Assembly (NCBI RefSeq): GCF_029892095.1
Contig: NZ_JARZAE010000004.1
Coordinates: forward strand, 3,410,001-3,474,000
Length of the DNA stretch: 64,000 nt
Source of the DNA: Kitasatospora sp. MAP12-44
GTDB lineage: Bacteria; Actinomycetota; Actinomycetes; Streptomycetales; Streptomycetaceae
Direction of reading: 5' to 3'
Shown here: piece by piece, positions 7,939 through 18,385 of the stretch
Numbering within the stretch: position 1 is the first letter of the stretch
How the letters are laid out: every line of letters starts with the position of its first letter
Made by a program: the position numbers and the translations under genes
Notes under the pieces: model-generated
What the model was told of the DNA's origin: nothing
The model's input: the letters and a program-made list of their open reading frames with translations, nothing else
Database searches by the model: none

Positions 7939-9747
7939 CTAGTGGGTGACCGTGAAGTTGTTAAGCAGGGCGATGAAGCGTGCCTCGGTCAGCGTGGCGT
8001 CCGAGGCCGGACCGGAGGACAGCATCGCGTACGCGGTGCCGTCGGAGTCCTGGAACTCCTCCCAGAAGACCTTGCGCGGACCGGGGTTGGGGCAGCTCGA
8101 GGTGCAGGTGAAGGTCCACACCCACCGGGCCGCCTGGTGGCCGTGCACCTGCGTCGCCCCCAGGCTCTCCTGGTGGTAGTCCTTCAGCTTGCTGTCGACC
8201 GCCGCCAGACTCTGCACGTGGGCCAGCGGCGACTCCAACTGGCCGACCGACACCGCGAACTGGATCAGGTGCCGCTGCAGGTCCGGGGTGTAGAAGATGT
8301 TGTTGTCCTTCGCCGTCCGGACCCAGCTGCCGCCGTCCGTCGGCAGCAGGAAGCGGAAGCCCTGATCGTCCTGCTGCCAGGTGTAGCCGGCCGGCGGCGA
8401 ATCCAGCGGCGCGGGCGAGCCGGTGGCGTCCTCGGTGGGCGTCACGGACGGCGAGGGGCCGGGGGCGATGGCGACCGGGGTGGTGTGCAGCTGGTGGGTG
8501 ACCACATACGCCGCCGTCCCGGCCAGCAGCGCCGCGACCAGGCCGGCCAGCGCCACCTTGAGGACGGTACGCCCGCGCCTGGGGGCCGCGGCGGGACGGA
8601 CCTCGGTGGGCAGCGTCGAGCCGGCGTCGGCCTGCACCGCCGTCGCCACCGACTCAGGGGTCGGCGCCGCGTCCGGCTCGACCTGGTTGCGATCCACCAC
8701 CGGCACCGACTGGGTCGGGGTCCGATGGGGCGTCCCGCGCGGGGCCAGCTTGATGCCGACGGTGTGCCCGGCGGTCACCTCGGCCAGCATCCGCAGCGCC
8801 TCGTCGGCGCTGGGCCGGTCCGCCACCTCGCGGGCCATCAGCGCCGCCAGCACCGGCCCGAGCGCACCGGCCCGGCGCGGCTCGGGCAGCGGCTCGGAGA
8901 CCACCGCGGCCAGCGTGCTCAGCGGCGAGTCCCGGCGGAACGGCGACTGCCCCTCCACCGCCGCGTACAGCGTGGCGCCCAGGCCCCACAGGTCCGAGCT
9001 CGGCCCCGGACGCTCGCCCTGGGCCCGCTCGGGCGCCAGGTAGTCGGGCGAACCGACCAGGTCACCGGGCCGGGTCAGCTCACCGGAGCCCTCGAACTTG
9101 GCGATGCCGAAGTCCAGCAGCACGGCGCGCCCGGTGCCGTGCTCCAGCAGCACGTTGGCCGGCTTCACGTCCCGGTGCAGCACCCCGAGCTGGTGGCCGC
9201 GGTGCAGCGCCGCCAGCACCTGGACGCCCACCTCGGCCGCCTCGCGCGGGGAGAGCGTGCCGTCCTGGGTGATCACATCGGCGAGCGAGCGGCCGTCGAT
9301 CAGCTCCATCACGATCCACGGGCGGCCGTCCTGCTCCAGCACGTCGTGGATGGTGATCACGCCCGGGTGCTTGATCCGGGCCGCGGCCCGGGCCTCCTGC
9401 TTCATCCGGGACTGCAGGATCGCCAGGTCCTCCTCGGGGAGGTGGTTGACCGTGAGCTCCTTGACCGCCACCTCGCGGTCCAGCATCCGGTCCTTGGCCC
9501 GCCAGACGGTCCCCATGCCGCCGCGCCCGAGCCGCGCCCCCAGCTCGTAGCGGCCGGCCAGCAACCGCTCGGCGGCCTGCGGGGGCTGCGGCCACTGAGC
9601 AGCGGCTCTGTCCGCGGACGCGGGCGCGGCGGCCGGCTCCGGGGCCTGATCCTGGTCCTGCTCCTGCTCGGCGGTCCGGCCCTGCGCCTCGGACACGTTC
9701 TGCGCCTCGGACACGTTCTCCGGCCCGATCTGGTCCTGTCCACTCAT
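7939..9747 (-). CDS. Transmembrane Ser/Thr protein kinase (1)
   Basis: A 602-aa Hanks-type receptor kinase. After a Gln/Ala-rich N-terminus of about 60 residues, the kinase domain (about 67-325) has an intact glycine loop GRGGMGTV (74-81), Lys96 in VAVKEL, HRD at 191-193 and DFG at 212-214. A Pro/Ala linker, one membrane segment (about 395-417) and an external domain of about 180 residues follow; the latter starts with PPAGYTW...GFRFLLP and has a CTSSC pair. The ATG at 9747 is preceded by AGGGGGAG at a suitable distance, so the upstream in-frame start is not used. It is the last gene of a three-kinase cluster; targets are unknown. Confidence 0.88.
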   Translation of the reverse strand: MSGQDQIGPENVSEAQNVSEAQGRTAEQEQDQDQAPEPAAAPASADRAAAQWPQPPQAAERLLAGRYELGARLGRGGMGTVWRAKDRMLDREVAVKELTVNHLPEEDLAILQSRMKQEARAAARIKHPGVITIHDVLEQDGRPWIVMELIDGRSLADVITQDGTLSPREAAEVGVQVLAALHRGHQLGVLHRDVKPANVLLEHGTGRAVLLDFGIAKFEGSGELTRPGDLVGSPDYLAPERAQGERPGPSSDLWGLGATLYAAVEGQSPFRRDSPLSTLAAVVSEPLPEPRRAGALGPVLAALMAREVADRPSADEALRMLAEVTAGHTVGIKLAPRGTPHRTPTQSVPVVDRNQVEPDAAPTPESVATAVQADAGSTLPTEVRPAAAPRRGRTVLKVALAGLVAALLAGTAAYVVTHQLHTTPVAIAPGPSPSVTPTEDATGSPAPLDSPPAGYTWQQDDQGFRFLLPTDGGSWVRTAKDNNIFYTPDLQRHLIQFAVSVGQLESPLAHVQSLAAVDSKLKDYHQESLGATQVHGHQAARWVWTFTCTSSCPNPGPRKVFWEEFQDSDGTAYAMLSSGPASDATLTEARFIALLNNFTVTH

Positions 9748-9910
9748 GGCGACCGCTCCCCCTCTTCGGTGCACCACGCGACTGATCACCGTTCGAACAA
9801 TGTCTTCCCCACAGATTAGGCGCCCTGTTCGGCCATCGATATCGCGACCCGGTCACGTGACCCCCCTGTGACCGTTACCACAGCCGGCACTCAGTCGGTC
9901 TCAGCCGGTC

Positions 9911-11044
9911 TCAGCCGCCCAGCAGGACCACGGCCGCCAGCGCCAGCAGCATCGCGGTCAGCACCCCGCCGACCAGCAGCACCGGCGAGGGCGCGGACGA
10001 AGCCGCCCTGGCGTGCCGAGCGGCGTGCTCGGGCGCCACCGCCGGGGCCGCGGCACGCCGACGGAACACCAGCGGACGGGCGGGGCGCAGCACCGGCAGG
10101 TGCGCCGGCTCCTGCGCCGGCTGGTACGGCTCGGGCGCGGTCGCCAGCAGCCCAGTGAGCCAGGTCCGGATCTCCTCGGCGCCCGGACGCGCCGACGGGT
10201 CGGCGGCCAGCAGCCGGTCCACCAGCGGGCGCAGCGGCCCGCAGCCCTCGGTGGACGTCGGCCAGCCGGACCGCACCGCGGCGAAGAGCGAGGTCGGGCT
10301 CTGCTCGGGGAACGGGCCGTGCCCCAGCAGCAGCCGGTAGATCAGCACGCCCAGCGCCCAGCAGTCGGCGGCCTGCTCCGCCGTCCCGGCGGGGGTGAGC
10401 AGCTCCGGCGCCCAGCGCTCGGCTCCCAGGCCGACCAGCCCGGCCCTGACCTCCGTCCGGCGCCGCCCGTCCGGACCGCCCAGCGCGCGGGCCAGCGCCT
10501 CCTGTGCCACACCGAGCGCGCGACCGCCGAGCAGCGCGGCGCCGTCCTCGCAGACCAGCACCTGCTCGATCCCGATGTTCCCGTGCACCAGGCCCGCGGT
10601 GTGCACCGCGCGCAGCGCGCCCGCCAGGTCCGAGGCCAGCTCGGCCACCCGGTAGGGCGCCAGGGTGCCGTCCACCAGCAGCTCGGCCAGCTCGACGGCG
10701 GGCGGCAGCTCCCCCACGATCCAGACCGCGCCGTCCTCGGCGACCACGTCGAAGGCCTGCCGCAGCCGCGGGTGCTCCGGGCAGGCGGCGATCGCCGCCC
10801 GCGCCTGCGCGACGACCTCCGCCGGGTCCAGCCAGCGGCTCGGGGCCGGGCTGTCGGCGTCGTAGAGGTCCGGGGCCAGCACCTCCGGCAGTTCCAGCGC
10901 CTCCAGCAGCACCGGGACGCCGGTCCGGTCGTCCACCGCGTGCCACTGCTCACCGTGCTCGGCCTCACCGTGCTCGACTGATGGCTCCGGACGGGCCGTC
11001 AGCTGGTAGCGGCCTGCCACCGTGTGTCCAGGGCCGGCTCTCAC
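9911..11044 (-). CDS. Membrane-anchored pseudokinase of the Ser/Thr kinase family
   Basis: A 377-aa kinase-fold protein lacking every catalytic signature. The ATP lysine position reads VPVLLEAL instead of VAVKEL, the HRD loop reads HGNIGIEQVL, and the DFG position reads LLGG; no glycine loop is visible. Conserved structural parts remain: the WIVGEL hinge, the ADCWALGVLIYRLL helix and a RPGAEEIRTWL end. A Pro/Ala linker leads to one C-terminal membrane segment (about 355-376) with almost nothing outside. The start is GTG, 15 bases after the upstream kinase stop, with an AGAGG ribosome site. It likely acts as a non-catalytic scaffold or regulator of the flanking kinases. Confidence 0.8.
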   Translation of the reverse strand: MRAGPGHTVAGRYQLTARPEPSVEHGEAEHGEQWHAVDDRTGVPVLLEALELPEVLAPDLYDADSPAPSRWLDPAEVVAQARAAIAACPEHPRLRQAFDVVAEDGAVWIVGELPPAVELAELLVDGTLAPYRVAELASDLAGALRAVHTAGLVHGNIGIEQVLVCEDGAALLGGRALGVAQEALARALGGPDGRRRTEVRAGLVGLGAERWAPELLTPAGTAEQAADCWALGVLIYRLLLGHGPFPEQSPTSLFAAVRSGWPTSTEGCGPLRPLVDRLLAADPSARPGAEEIRTWLTGLLATAPEPYQPAQEPAHLPVLRPARPLVFRRRAAAPAVAPEHAARHARAASSAPSPVLLVGGVLTAMLLALAAVVLLGG

Positions 11045-11059
11045 GGCTGTCGCCTCTCG

Positions 11060-12994
11060 CTAGGGAGCGGGCTGGAAGGTGTCGAAGGCGGTCTGCCTGG
11101 CCAGGCTGTTCGCGCTTGAGTTCCAGTCGCTGTCGTTCGAGGTCCAGTAGAGCGCATAACCGTACTTGCCGGTCACGAAGCCGCGATTGAGCGAGTGCTT
11201 GGTGGTGCCCGAGCCGAAGGTCCACTCCCAGTCGGAGGCGTTGCTCCACTGCCGGTAGCTGATCGCCTTGAGCTGGAGCTGCTGGTAGTTGCTGACCTTG
11301 TCGCGGACCGACGGCTCCTCCGCCTGCCAGGCGGCGACCGCGCTGGGCCCGGGGGTGGTGGTCCAGTCGATCTGCAGCCGCAGGCCGTTGCCCTGGAAGA
11401 CGTGGCTGGTGGCGCCGGAGTCCGCCTGGTCGAAGACCAGCCAGGTGGGCAGGTCGACGGTGAAGCCCGAGGGGTCCTGGTAGGCCGCGTAACCCGGGGG
11501 GACGGCGGGCGCGGCGGGCGAGGCGGGCGAGGCGGGCGCCGAGGCAGCCGGGGTGGCGGGGGGCGTCGGGGCCGCGCTCTGCGGCGCGGGCGTGGCCGGC
11601 GCACTGGCCGACGGCGCCGCCGCCGGCTTGGTGGCGGGCGACGCCGGGGACGGCCCGGCCGAGGTGACGTTGCCCACCGTCGACGAACGGACCGGGACGA
11701 CGGGCGGGGCGGCCTTGTCGGCGGCCCCGTTCGAGCCCTTCGCGAGCCAGACTCCGGCGGCTATCAGCAGCAGCACGACCAACACCGCCGCCAGCAGCTG
11801 CCAGCGCCGCAGCCGACTGCCGGCCGCCAGCGTCCCGCTGCGCGACCACGTGCCGGTGGCAGCGGGGTCGGCGACCGCCGGAGCGGCGCTCGGGACCACC
11901 GCCGGCGAACCGTCCGCGGCGGCCAGCGCGCTGCCCACCCGGACGGTGCCGAGGCCCGGCACACCCTTCTTCTTCGGCTTGGCCGCGCTCTCCTTGCCGA
12001 GGCCGGCCCTGGTCGGCTCGTCCTTGGGCGAACCACCCTTGGCCGAGCCTGCCTTGCCCTGGCCTGCCTTGCCCTGGCCCGCCTTGGCGACGGCGTCGGT
12101 CTTGGCTGACGCCGCCTCAACCACCGGCGCCACCACCACCGTCGTCGACTCCGTCTTGGTCGTCGACTCGGCGACGATCCGCTTGAGCATCGACCGGGTC
12201 GCCGAGGCGTCCAGCCGCAGCACCGGATCCTTGTCCAGCAGCCCCTCGATGACCGGCCGCAGCGGACCGGCGTTGGCCGGCGCGGGCAGATCCTCCGTCA
12301 TCACCGCGGTGAGCGTGGCCAGTGCGGAGCCCCGGTCGTACGGCGGCGTGCCCTCGACCATCGCGTAGAGCGTCCCGCCCAGCGACCACAGGTCGGCCGG
12401 CGGCCCGGGCTTCTGCCCGCGGGCGCGCTCCGGCGAGATGTACGACGGCGCGCCGACCAGCATCCCGGTGGAGGTCACCGAGGTGTCGCCCTCCACGCTG
12501 GCGATGCCGAAGTCGGTGAGCACCACCCGGCCGTCCTCGCCGATCAGCACATTGGACGGCTTCACATCGCGGTGCAGGATCCCGTGGCTGTGCGCGGCGC
12601 CGAGCACGCCGAGCAGTTCGAGCGCGATCTCGGCGGCCCGGATCGGCGCGACCGGCCCGTCCTCCTTGATGACCTCGGCCAGCGAGCGGCCGTCGACGAG
12701 CTCCATCACGATCCACGGCCGGTCGTCCTCCTCGACCACGTCGTAGACGGTGACGGCGGCGGCGTGCCGGATCCGGGCGGTGGCCTTGGCCTCGCGCAGC
12801 GTACGGACGATCAGACGGTGCTTCTCGTCATCGTCCACGCCGCCGTGCATGCGCAGTTCCTTCACCGCCACGATCCGGCCCAGCATTTCGTCCTCGGCCC
12901 GCCAGACGGTCCCCATCCCTCCGCTGCCGAGGATCGAGTCGAGCCGGTAGCGGCCGGCCAGGACGCGTCCTGAAGTGCCCTGCGGCTGGGTCAT
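11060..12994 (-). CDS. Transmembrane Ser/Thr protein kinase (2)
   Basis: A 644-aa receptor kinase, first gene of the kinase cluster. The kinase domain (about 14-275) is complete: GSGGMGTV (23-30), Lys45, HRD (141-143) and DFG (161-163). A long basic linker follows, rich in repeated Lys-Ala-Gly units (DNA about 12047-12085), then a membrane segment near LLAAVLVVLLLIAAGVW, a Pro/Ala/Ser spacer and an external domain of about 150 residues opening with PPGYAAYQDPSGFTVDLP. That opening resembles the external domain of the other intact kinase. The start at 12994 has a GGGGGAA ribosome site; the longer frame to 13078 does not. The ligand is unknown. Confidence 0.88.
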   Translation of the reverse strand: MTQPQGTSGRVLAGRYRLDSILGSGGMGTVWRAEDEMLGRIVAVKELRMHGGVDDDEKHRLIVRTLREAKATARIRHAAAVTVYDVVEEDDRPWIVMELVDGRSLAEVIKEDGPVAPIRAAEIALELLGVLGAAHSHGILHRDVKPSNVLIGEDGRVVLTDFGIASVEGDTSVTSTGMLVGAPSYISPERARGQKPGPPADLWSLGGTLYAMVEGTPPYDRGSALATLTAVMTEDLPAPANAGPLRPVIEGLLDKDPVLRLDASATRSMLKRIVAESTTKTESTTVVVAPVVEAASAKTDAVAKAGQGKAGQGKAGSAKGGSPKDEPTRAGLGKESAAKPKKKGVPGLGTVRVGSALAAADGSPAVVPSAAPAVADPAATGTWSRSGTLAAGSRLRRWQLLAAVLVVLLLIAAGVWLAKGSNGAADKAAPPVVPVRSSTVGNVTSAGPSPASPATKPAAAPSASAPATPAPQSAAPTPPATPAASAPASPASPAAPAVPPGYAAYQDPSGFTVDLPTWLVFDQADSGATSHVFQGNGLRLQIDWTTTPGPSAVAAWQAEEPSVRDKVSNYQQLQLKAISYRQWSNASDWEWTFGSGTTKHSLNRGFVTGKYGYALYWTSNDSDWNSSANSLARQTAFDTFQPAP

Positions 12995-13151
12995 TCGGGC
13001 GTTCCCCCATGTGCTGCTGCCGGTCGGGTGACGGGCCGTCGGTTCGCACGGACACCGGGACGGCCAAGCCTCCATCATCCCCTGTACCCGCGGCGATTGT
13101 TCACGCGGCCCCTCGGTTTGTCAGCTCTGGCCGGATTCGACCCTCAAACAC

Positions 13152-13186
13152 GCCGGTGCGGCCGCCCGAAGGACGACCGCACCGGC
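13152..13186 (-). terminator. Terminator after guaB3
   Basis: A 10-bp perfect stem (GCCGGTGCGG and its complement) lies about 48 bases past the guaB3 stop, in the gap before the kinase cluster. Confidence 0.55.
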
Positions 13187-13233
13187 CTCGCACCCGTTCG
13201 CCCGAGTGATGACCCACCACCCGGAGAGTCTCA

Positions 13234-14349
13234 TCAGCGGTGGCTGACCGTCACCTCGACGCGCTGAAACTCCTTCAGCTCGGAGTAACCGGTGGTGGCC
13301 ATCGCCCGACGCAGCGCGCCGAACAGGTTCATCGTGCCGTCGGGGGTGTGCGACGGGCCGGCCAGGATCTCCGCGGTGCTGCCGACCGTACCGAGGTTGA
13401 CCCGCTTGCCGCGCGGCAGCTCCTCGTGCACGGCCTCCATGCCCCAGTGGAAGCCCTTGCCGGGGGCGTCGGTGGCGCGGGCCAGCGCGGCACCGATCAT
13501 CACCGCGTCCGCGCCGCAGGCCACCGCCTTGGCGATGTCGCCGCTGTAGCCGACGCCGCCGTCCGCGATCACGTGCACATAGCGGCCGCCGGACTCGTCC
13601 ATGTAGTCGCGGCGGGCGGCGGCCACATCGGCCACCGCGGTCGCCATCGGGACCTGGATGCCCAGCACGTTGCGGGTGGTGTGCGCCGCGCCGCCGCCGA
13701 AGCCGACCAGCACACCGGCCGCGCCGGTGCGCATCAGGTGCAGCGCCGCGGTGTAGGTGGCGCAGCCGCCGACGATCACCGGGACGTCCAGCTCGTAGAT
13801 GAACTGCTTCAGGTTGAGCGGCTCGGCCGCGCCCGAGACGTGCTCGGCGGAGACCGTGGTGCCGCGGATCACGAAGACGTCCACGCCCGCGTCCACGACG
13901 GCCTTGGAGAACTCGGCGGTGCGCTGCGGGGAGAGCGCGGCGGCGGTGACGACACCGGAGTCGCGCACCTCCTTGATCCGCTGCTTGATCAGGTCGGCCT
14001 GGATCGGCGCGGAGTAGATCTCCTGCAGCCGGCGGGTGGCCACGGCCTGGTCGGGGATCTCGGCGATCTCGTCGAGCAGCGGCTGCGGGTCCTCGTAGCG
14101 GGTCCACAGCCCTTCGAGGTTGAGCACCCCGAGGCCGCCCAGCTGGCCGATGGCGATGGCCTGCGCGGGCGAGACCACGCTGTCCATCGGGGCTGCCAGG
14201 AACGGCAGCTCGAACCGGTAGGCGTCGATCTGCCAGGCGATCGAGACCTCCTTCGGGTCCCGGGTCCGGCGGCTGGGGACGACGGCAATGTCGTCGAAGG
14301 AGTACGCCCGGCGGCCGCGCTTACCTCGCCCGATCTCGATCTCAGTCAC
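13234..14349 (-). CDS. guaB3: GuaB3-family IMP dehydrogenase-like protein
   Basis: A 371-aa TIM-barrel protein of the actinobacterial GuaB3 family, lying immediately downstream of guaB. It lacks the CBS pair found in GuaB. The substrate-loop region reads GGGAAHTTR where GuaB has GPGSICTTR, so the catalytic cysteine position holds His223. The phosphate-binding region (IADGGVGYSGDIAKA) and the GADAVMIG strand are kept. The start is GTG 14349 with typical N-terminus EIEIGRGKRGRRAYSFDD. Absence of the cysteine also holds in the M. tuberculosis GuaB3 as I remember it, so it is a family trait rather than a mutation here; the reaction is uncertain. Confidence 0.88.
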   Translation of the reverse strand: MTEIEIGRGKRGRRAYSFDDIAVVPSRRTRDPKEVSIAWQIDAYRFELPFLAAPMDSVVSPAQAIAIGQLGGLGVLNLEGLWTRYEDPQPLLDEIAEIPDQAVATRRLQEIYSAPIQADLIKQRIKEVRDSGVVTAAALSPQRTAEFSKAVVDAGVDVFVIRGTTVSAEHVSGAAEPLNLKQFIYELDVPVIVGGCATYTAALHLMRTGAAGVLVGFGGGAAHTTRNVLGIQVPMATAVADVAAARRDYMDESGGRYVHVIADGGVGYSGDIAKAVACGADAVMIGAALARATDAPGKGFHWGMEAVHEELPRGKRVNLGTVGSTAEILAGPSHTPDGTMNLFGALRRAMATTGYSELKEFQRVEVTVSHR

Positions 14350-14418
14350 TTCGAGCCTCTCTGCTGCTTGCTGCTCACGATCGCCCCCAGTATCCCGGAC
14401 GACCGGACCCGGTGCGCA

Positions 14419-14464
14419 CGAAGGCCCGCCACCCGGACCTCGGGGTCCAGGCGGCGGGCCTTCG
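14419..14464 (-). terminator. Terminator between guaB and guaB3
   Basis: A 12-bp perfect stem (CGAAGGCCCGCC with its complement) begins about 10 bases after the guaB stop, so guaB3 is probably transcribed mainly from its own promoter or by read-through. Confidence 0.7.
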
Positions 14465-14473
14465 CGGGGAGTC

Positions 14474-16287
<1,814 letters not shown>

Positions 16288-16980
16288 CTAGGCGGACTCC
16301 TCCGCGAGCGCCCGCAGTCGGCTGAGCGCGCGGTGCTGGGCCACCCGGACGGCGCCCGGCGACATCCCGAGCACCTCGCCGGTCTCCTCCGCCGAGAGCC
16401 CGGCGGCGATCCGCAGCAGCACCAGCTCGCGCTGACGGGCCGGCAGGTTGGACAGCAGCTCGCGCATCCAGGCGGCGTCGCTGCTCAGCAGCGCCCGCTC
16501 CTCGGGGCCGAGCGCCTCGTCGGGCAGCTCCGGCAGGTCGTCCGGCGGGATGATCGTCGAACCGGGCCCGCGCATCGCGGCCCGCTGCAGATCGGCGATC
16601 TTGTGCGCCGCGATGCTGTAGACGAAGGCCTCGAACGGCCGGCCCTCGTCCCGGTAGCGGGGCAGCGCGCAGAGCACCGCGACGCAGACCTCCTGGGCGA
16701 CGTCGTCGACGTGGTGCCGGGCGCCGCCGGGCAGCCGGACCAGCCGGCCCCGGCAGTAGCGCAGCACCAGCGGGTGGACATAGGCCAACAGGGCGTCAGT
16801 CGCCGGACCCTCGCCCCGCACGGCGGCCCCCACCAGCTCAGCGATCAGCGGCGAGGTACCGGTGTGGGTGCTCTGACGGCGGCCTCGGCCGCCTGGGGAC
16901 GACGGTTCACGGGCCGGGTCATCGGGTGCGGCCCCGCCCGGGTCTGCCTCGCCGGGGTCGGCGGCCTCGTCGTCACGCAT
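16288..16980 (-). CDS. sigD: ECF-type RNA polymerase sigma factor, SigD/ShbA-like
   Basis: A 230-aa sigma factor. Region 2 (about 75-150) contains [13 protein letters not shown] and [20 protein letters not shown], region 4 (about 180-225) the helix-turn-helix [22 protein letters not shown]. Its neighbours (guaB on one side, bldM and whiD on the other) match the S. coelicolor sigD locus and M. tuberculosis sigD near whiB3; in some Streptomyces the orthologue is called ShbA and drives hrdB transcription (recollection). The start at ATG 16980 (MRDDE) is chosen on similarity; the ribosome site is weak and a Gly/Pro-rich N-terminal part precedes region 2. No anti-sigma gene is adjacent. Confidence 0.85.
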   Translation of the reverse strand: MRDDEAADPGEADPGGAAPDDPAREPSSPGGRGRRQSTHTGTSPLIAELVGAAVRGEGPATDALLAYVHPLVLRYCRGRLVRLPGGARHHVDDVAQEVCVAVLCALPRYRDEGRPFEAFVYSIAAHKIADLQRAAMRGPGSTIIPPDDLPELPDEALGPEERALLSSDAAWMRELLSNLPARQRELVLLRIAAGLSAEETGEVLGMSPGAVRVAQHRALSRLRALAEESA

Positions 16981-17187
16981 CGGTCCATGGTGCCTGGTCG
17001 CGGCGGAAAACGTCGCACCGCGTCCGGAGTTGTGCACCTGAACGTTATCCGCAGCCGGCACCTGCCCACCTCCGCCGTCCTCGCTGTCGATGACCGGACG
17101 GTCCGCCGCAGTGCCTGTCCGCTGCTCCCCGAGGTGTTCCACCCCTCCATGGTGCAGCCTGCGAGCCGCAACGGCCTATATCCCGGC

Positions 17188-17222
17188 ACGCCCCTCCCTC
17201 CGTTGCGGAGGAAAAGGGGCGC
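17188..17222 (-). terminator. Probable bldM terminator
   Basis: A compound hairpin (inner CCTCCG/CGGAGG, outer GCCCCT/AGGGGC) about 23 bases past the bldM stop. The T-rich stretch lies inside the structure rather than after it, so efficiency is uncertain. Confidence 0.5.
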
Positions 17223-17244
17223 GCCAGGGCGAGGCCGACCGCAA

Positions 17245-17856
17245 TCAGCGGACCAGGCCCCAGCGGAAACCGAGAGCCACCGCGTGGGCGCGGTCCGAGG
17301 CACCGAGCTTCTTGAAGAGCCGGCGGGCGTGGGTCTTCACGGTGTCCTCGGAGAGGAAGAGCTCGCGGCCGATCTCCGCATTGCTCCGGCCGTGGCTCAT
17401 CCCCTCCAGCACCTGGATCTCACGTGCCGTCAGGGTCGGGGCCGCCCCCATGTCCGGGCTGCGCAGCCGGCGGGGCGCCAGCCGCCAGGTCGGGTCGGCG
17501 AGCGCCTGGGTGACGGTGGCCCGCAGCTCGGCGCGCGAGGCGTCCTTGTGCAGGTAGCCGCGCGCCCCGGCGGCGACCGCCAGCGCCACGCCGTCGAGGT
17601 CCTCGGCGACGGTGAGCATGATGATGCGGGCGCCCGGGTCGGCCGACAGCAGTCGGCGGACCGTCTCGACCCCGCCGAGTCCGGGCATCCGGACGTCCAT
17701 CAGGACGAGATCGGAGCGGTCGGCCACCCAGCGGCGGAGGACCTCCTCACCGTTCGTCGCCGTGGTCACCCGGTCGACACCCGGCACGGTGGCGACCGCG
17801 CGGCGCAGCGCCTCCCGAGCGAGCGGTGAATCGTCGCAAACGAGAACGGATGTCAT
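17245..17856 (-). CDS. bldM: Developmental response regulator BldM
   Basis: A 203-aa FixJ/NarL-type regulator required for aerial hyphae and sporulation in Streptomyces. The receiver domain carries Asp54 in LMDVRMPG; the C-terminal LuxR-type domain (about 138-200) reads LTAREIQVLEGMSHGRSN and ends GFRWGLVR. The sequence is nearly word-for-word the S. coelicolor BldM I remember. BldM is an atypical regulator without a partner kinase; as a homodimer or with WhiI it activates distinct sporulation genes. The ATG at 17856 has a strong GGAGG ribosome site. A match to the sigma-BldN promoter consensus lies about 155 bases upstream. Confidence 0.97.
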   Translation of the reverse strand: MTSVLVCDDSPLAREALRRAVATVPGVDRVTTATNGEEVLRRWVADRSDLVLMDVRMPGLGGVETVRRLLSADPGARIIMLTVAEDLDGVALAVAAGARGYLHKDASRAELRATVTQALADPTWRLAPRRLRSPDMGAAPTLTAREIQVLEGMSHGRSNAEIGRELFLSEDTVKTHARRLFKKLGASDRAHAVALGFRWGLVR

Positions 17857-18009
17857 GACCGTCCTCCGCAGCTGATCCGCGTCACGTTGAGCCTCCTGGC
17901 TGGTACGAATCTCTCCGACACGGCCTCTTCGGCGCCGGACCCCGTTCGGATCGCTGCCATCGCGCGATCGTTCCCGTTCACCCGGCGCCTGCCAACCGCC
18001 TCCGCACTT

Positions 18010-18037
18010 CCAACGACCGTCACTCGAATGAGTTACG
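18010..18037 (-). promoter_or_regulatory. Sigma-BldN-type promoter of bldM (bldMp1)
   Basis: On the minus strand CGTAAC and CGTTGG are separated by exactly 16 bases. The remembered sigma-BldN consensus is CGTAAC-N16-CGTTGA, and bldMp1 is its best-known target in S. coelicolor. The site is about 155 bases upstream of the bldM ATG and correctly oriented. Confidence 0.8.
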
Positions 18038-18306
18038 GCTTTCAGGGCCATCTCCACCACTGTACGTGGCCAACCCATTACCGATCAGTCGCATCGCGGG
18101 GCAACGGCCGCTCTTTTGCGCACGTGGCGCGCGGTGGGCGCAGGACGCGCACGCCGGAGTACGGCATCGGGAGGCCGTCCACACAGCGCAGCCGACGCGC
18201 CGCGGGGCCCGCTCGCGACACCGGCGACCGTCAAACCTCGTGCCCCGTTCGCCCGTTTTCATACCTTTTGTACGATCATTGACTGTTGTGTAACTCTGTG
18301 GATGAC

Positions 18307-18335
18307 TTGTCCAGTAGGTCGCCGTAAGTCATATT
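18307..18335 (+). promoter_or_regulatory. Candidate whiD promoter
   Basis: TTGTCC and CATATT are separated by 17 bases, about 50 bases before the whiD ATG, in a locally A/T-rich stretch. It fits a vegetative-type promoter moderately; no operator was identified. Confidence 0.35.
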
Positions 18336-18385
18336 TCCAGGCGTCCACCCCCGACGCCTCGATGCCTCGCCGAAGGGAATGAGCC

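Larger units (their letters stand above)
17857..18385. other. Divergent bldM-whiD control region
   Basis: About 530 bases without a supported gene, holding the leftward bldM promoter(s) and the rightward whiD promoter. The bldM side has a clear BldN-type promoter match; the whiD side is locally A/T-richer (18255-18340) with a weaker candidate promoter. Confidence 0.8.

Noticed and set aside
6025-9819. A 1264-codon plus-strand open frame
   Set aside because: It runs antisense through the GMC, aldehyde dehydrogenase and kinase genes. Its product is Arg/Gly/Asp-rich with no domain; it is a GC-bias shadow.
12047-12085. Short repeated units in the kinase gene considered as a CRISPR or satellite array
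   Set aside because: They are in-frame Lys-Ala-Gly codon repeats of the linker, without spacers.
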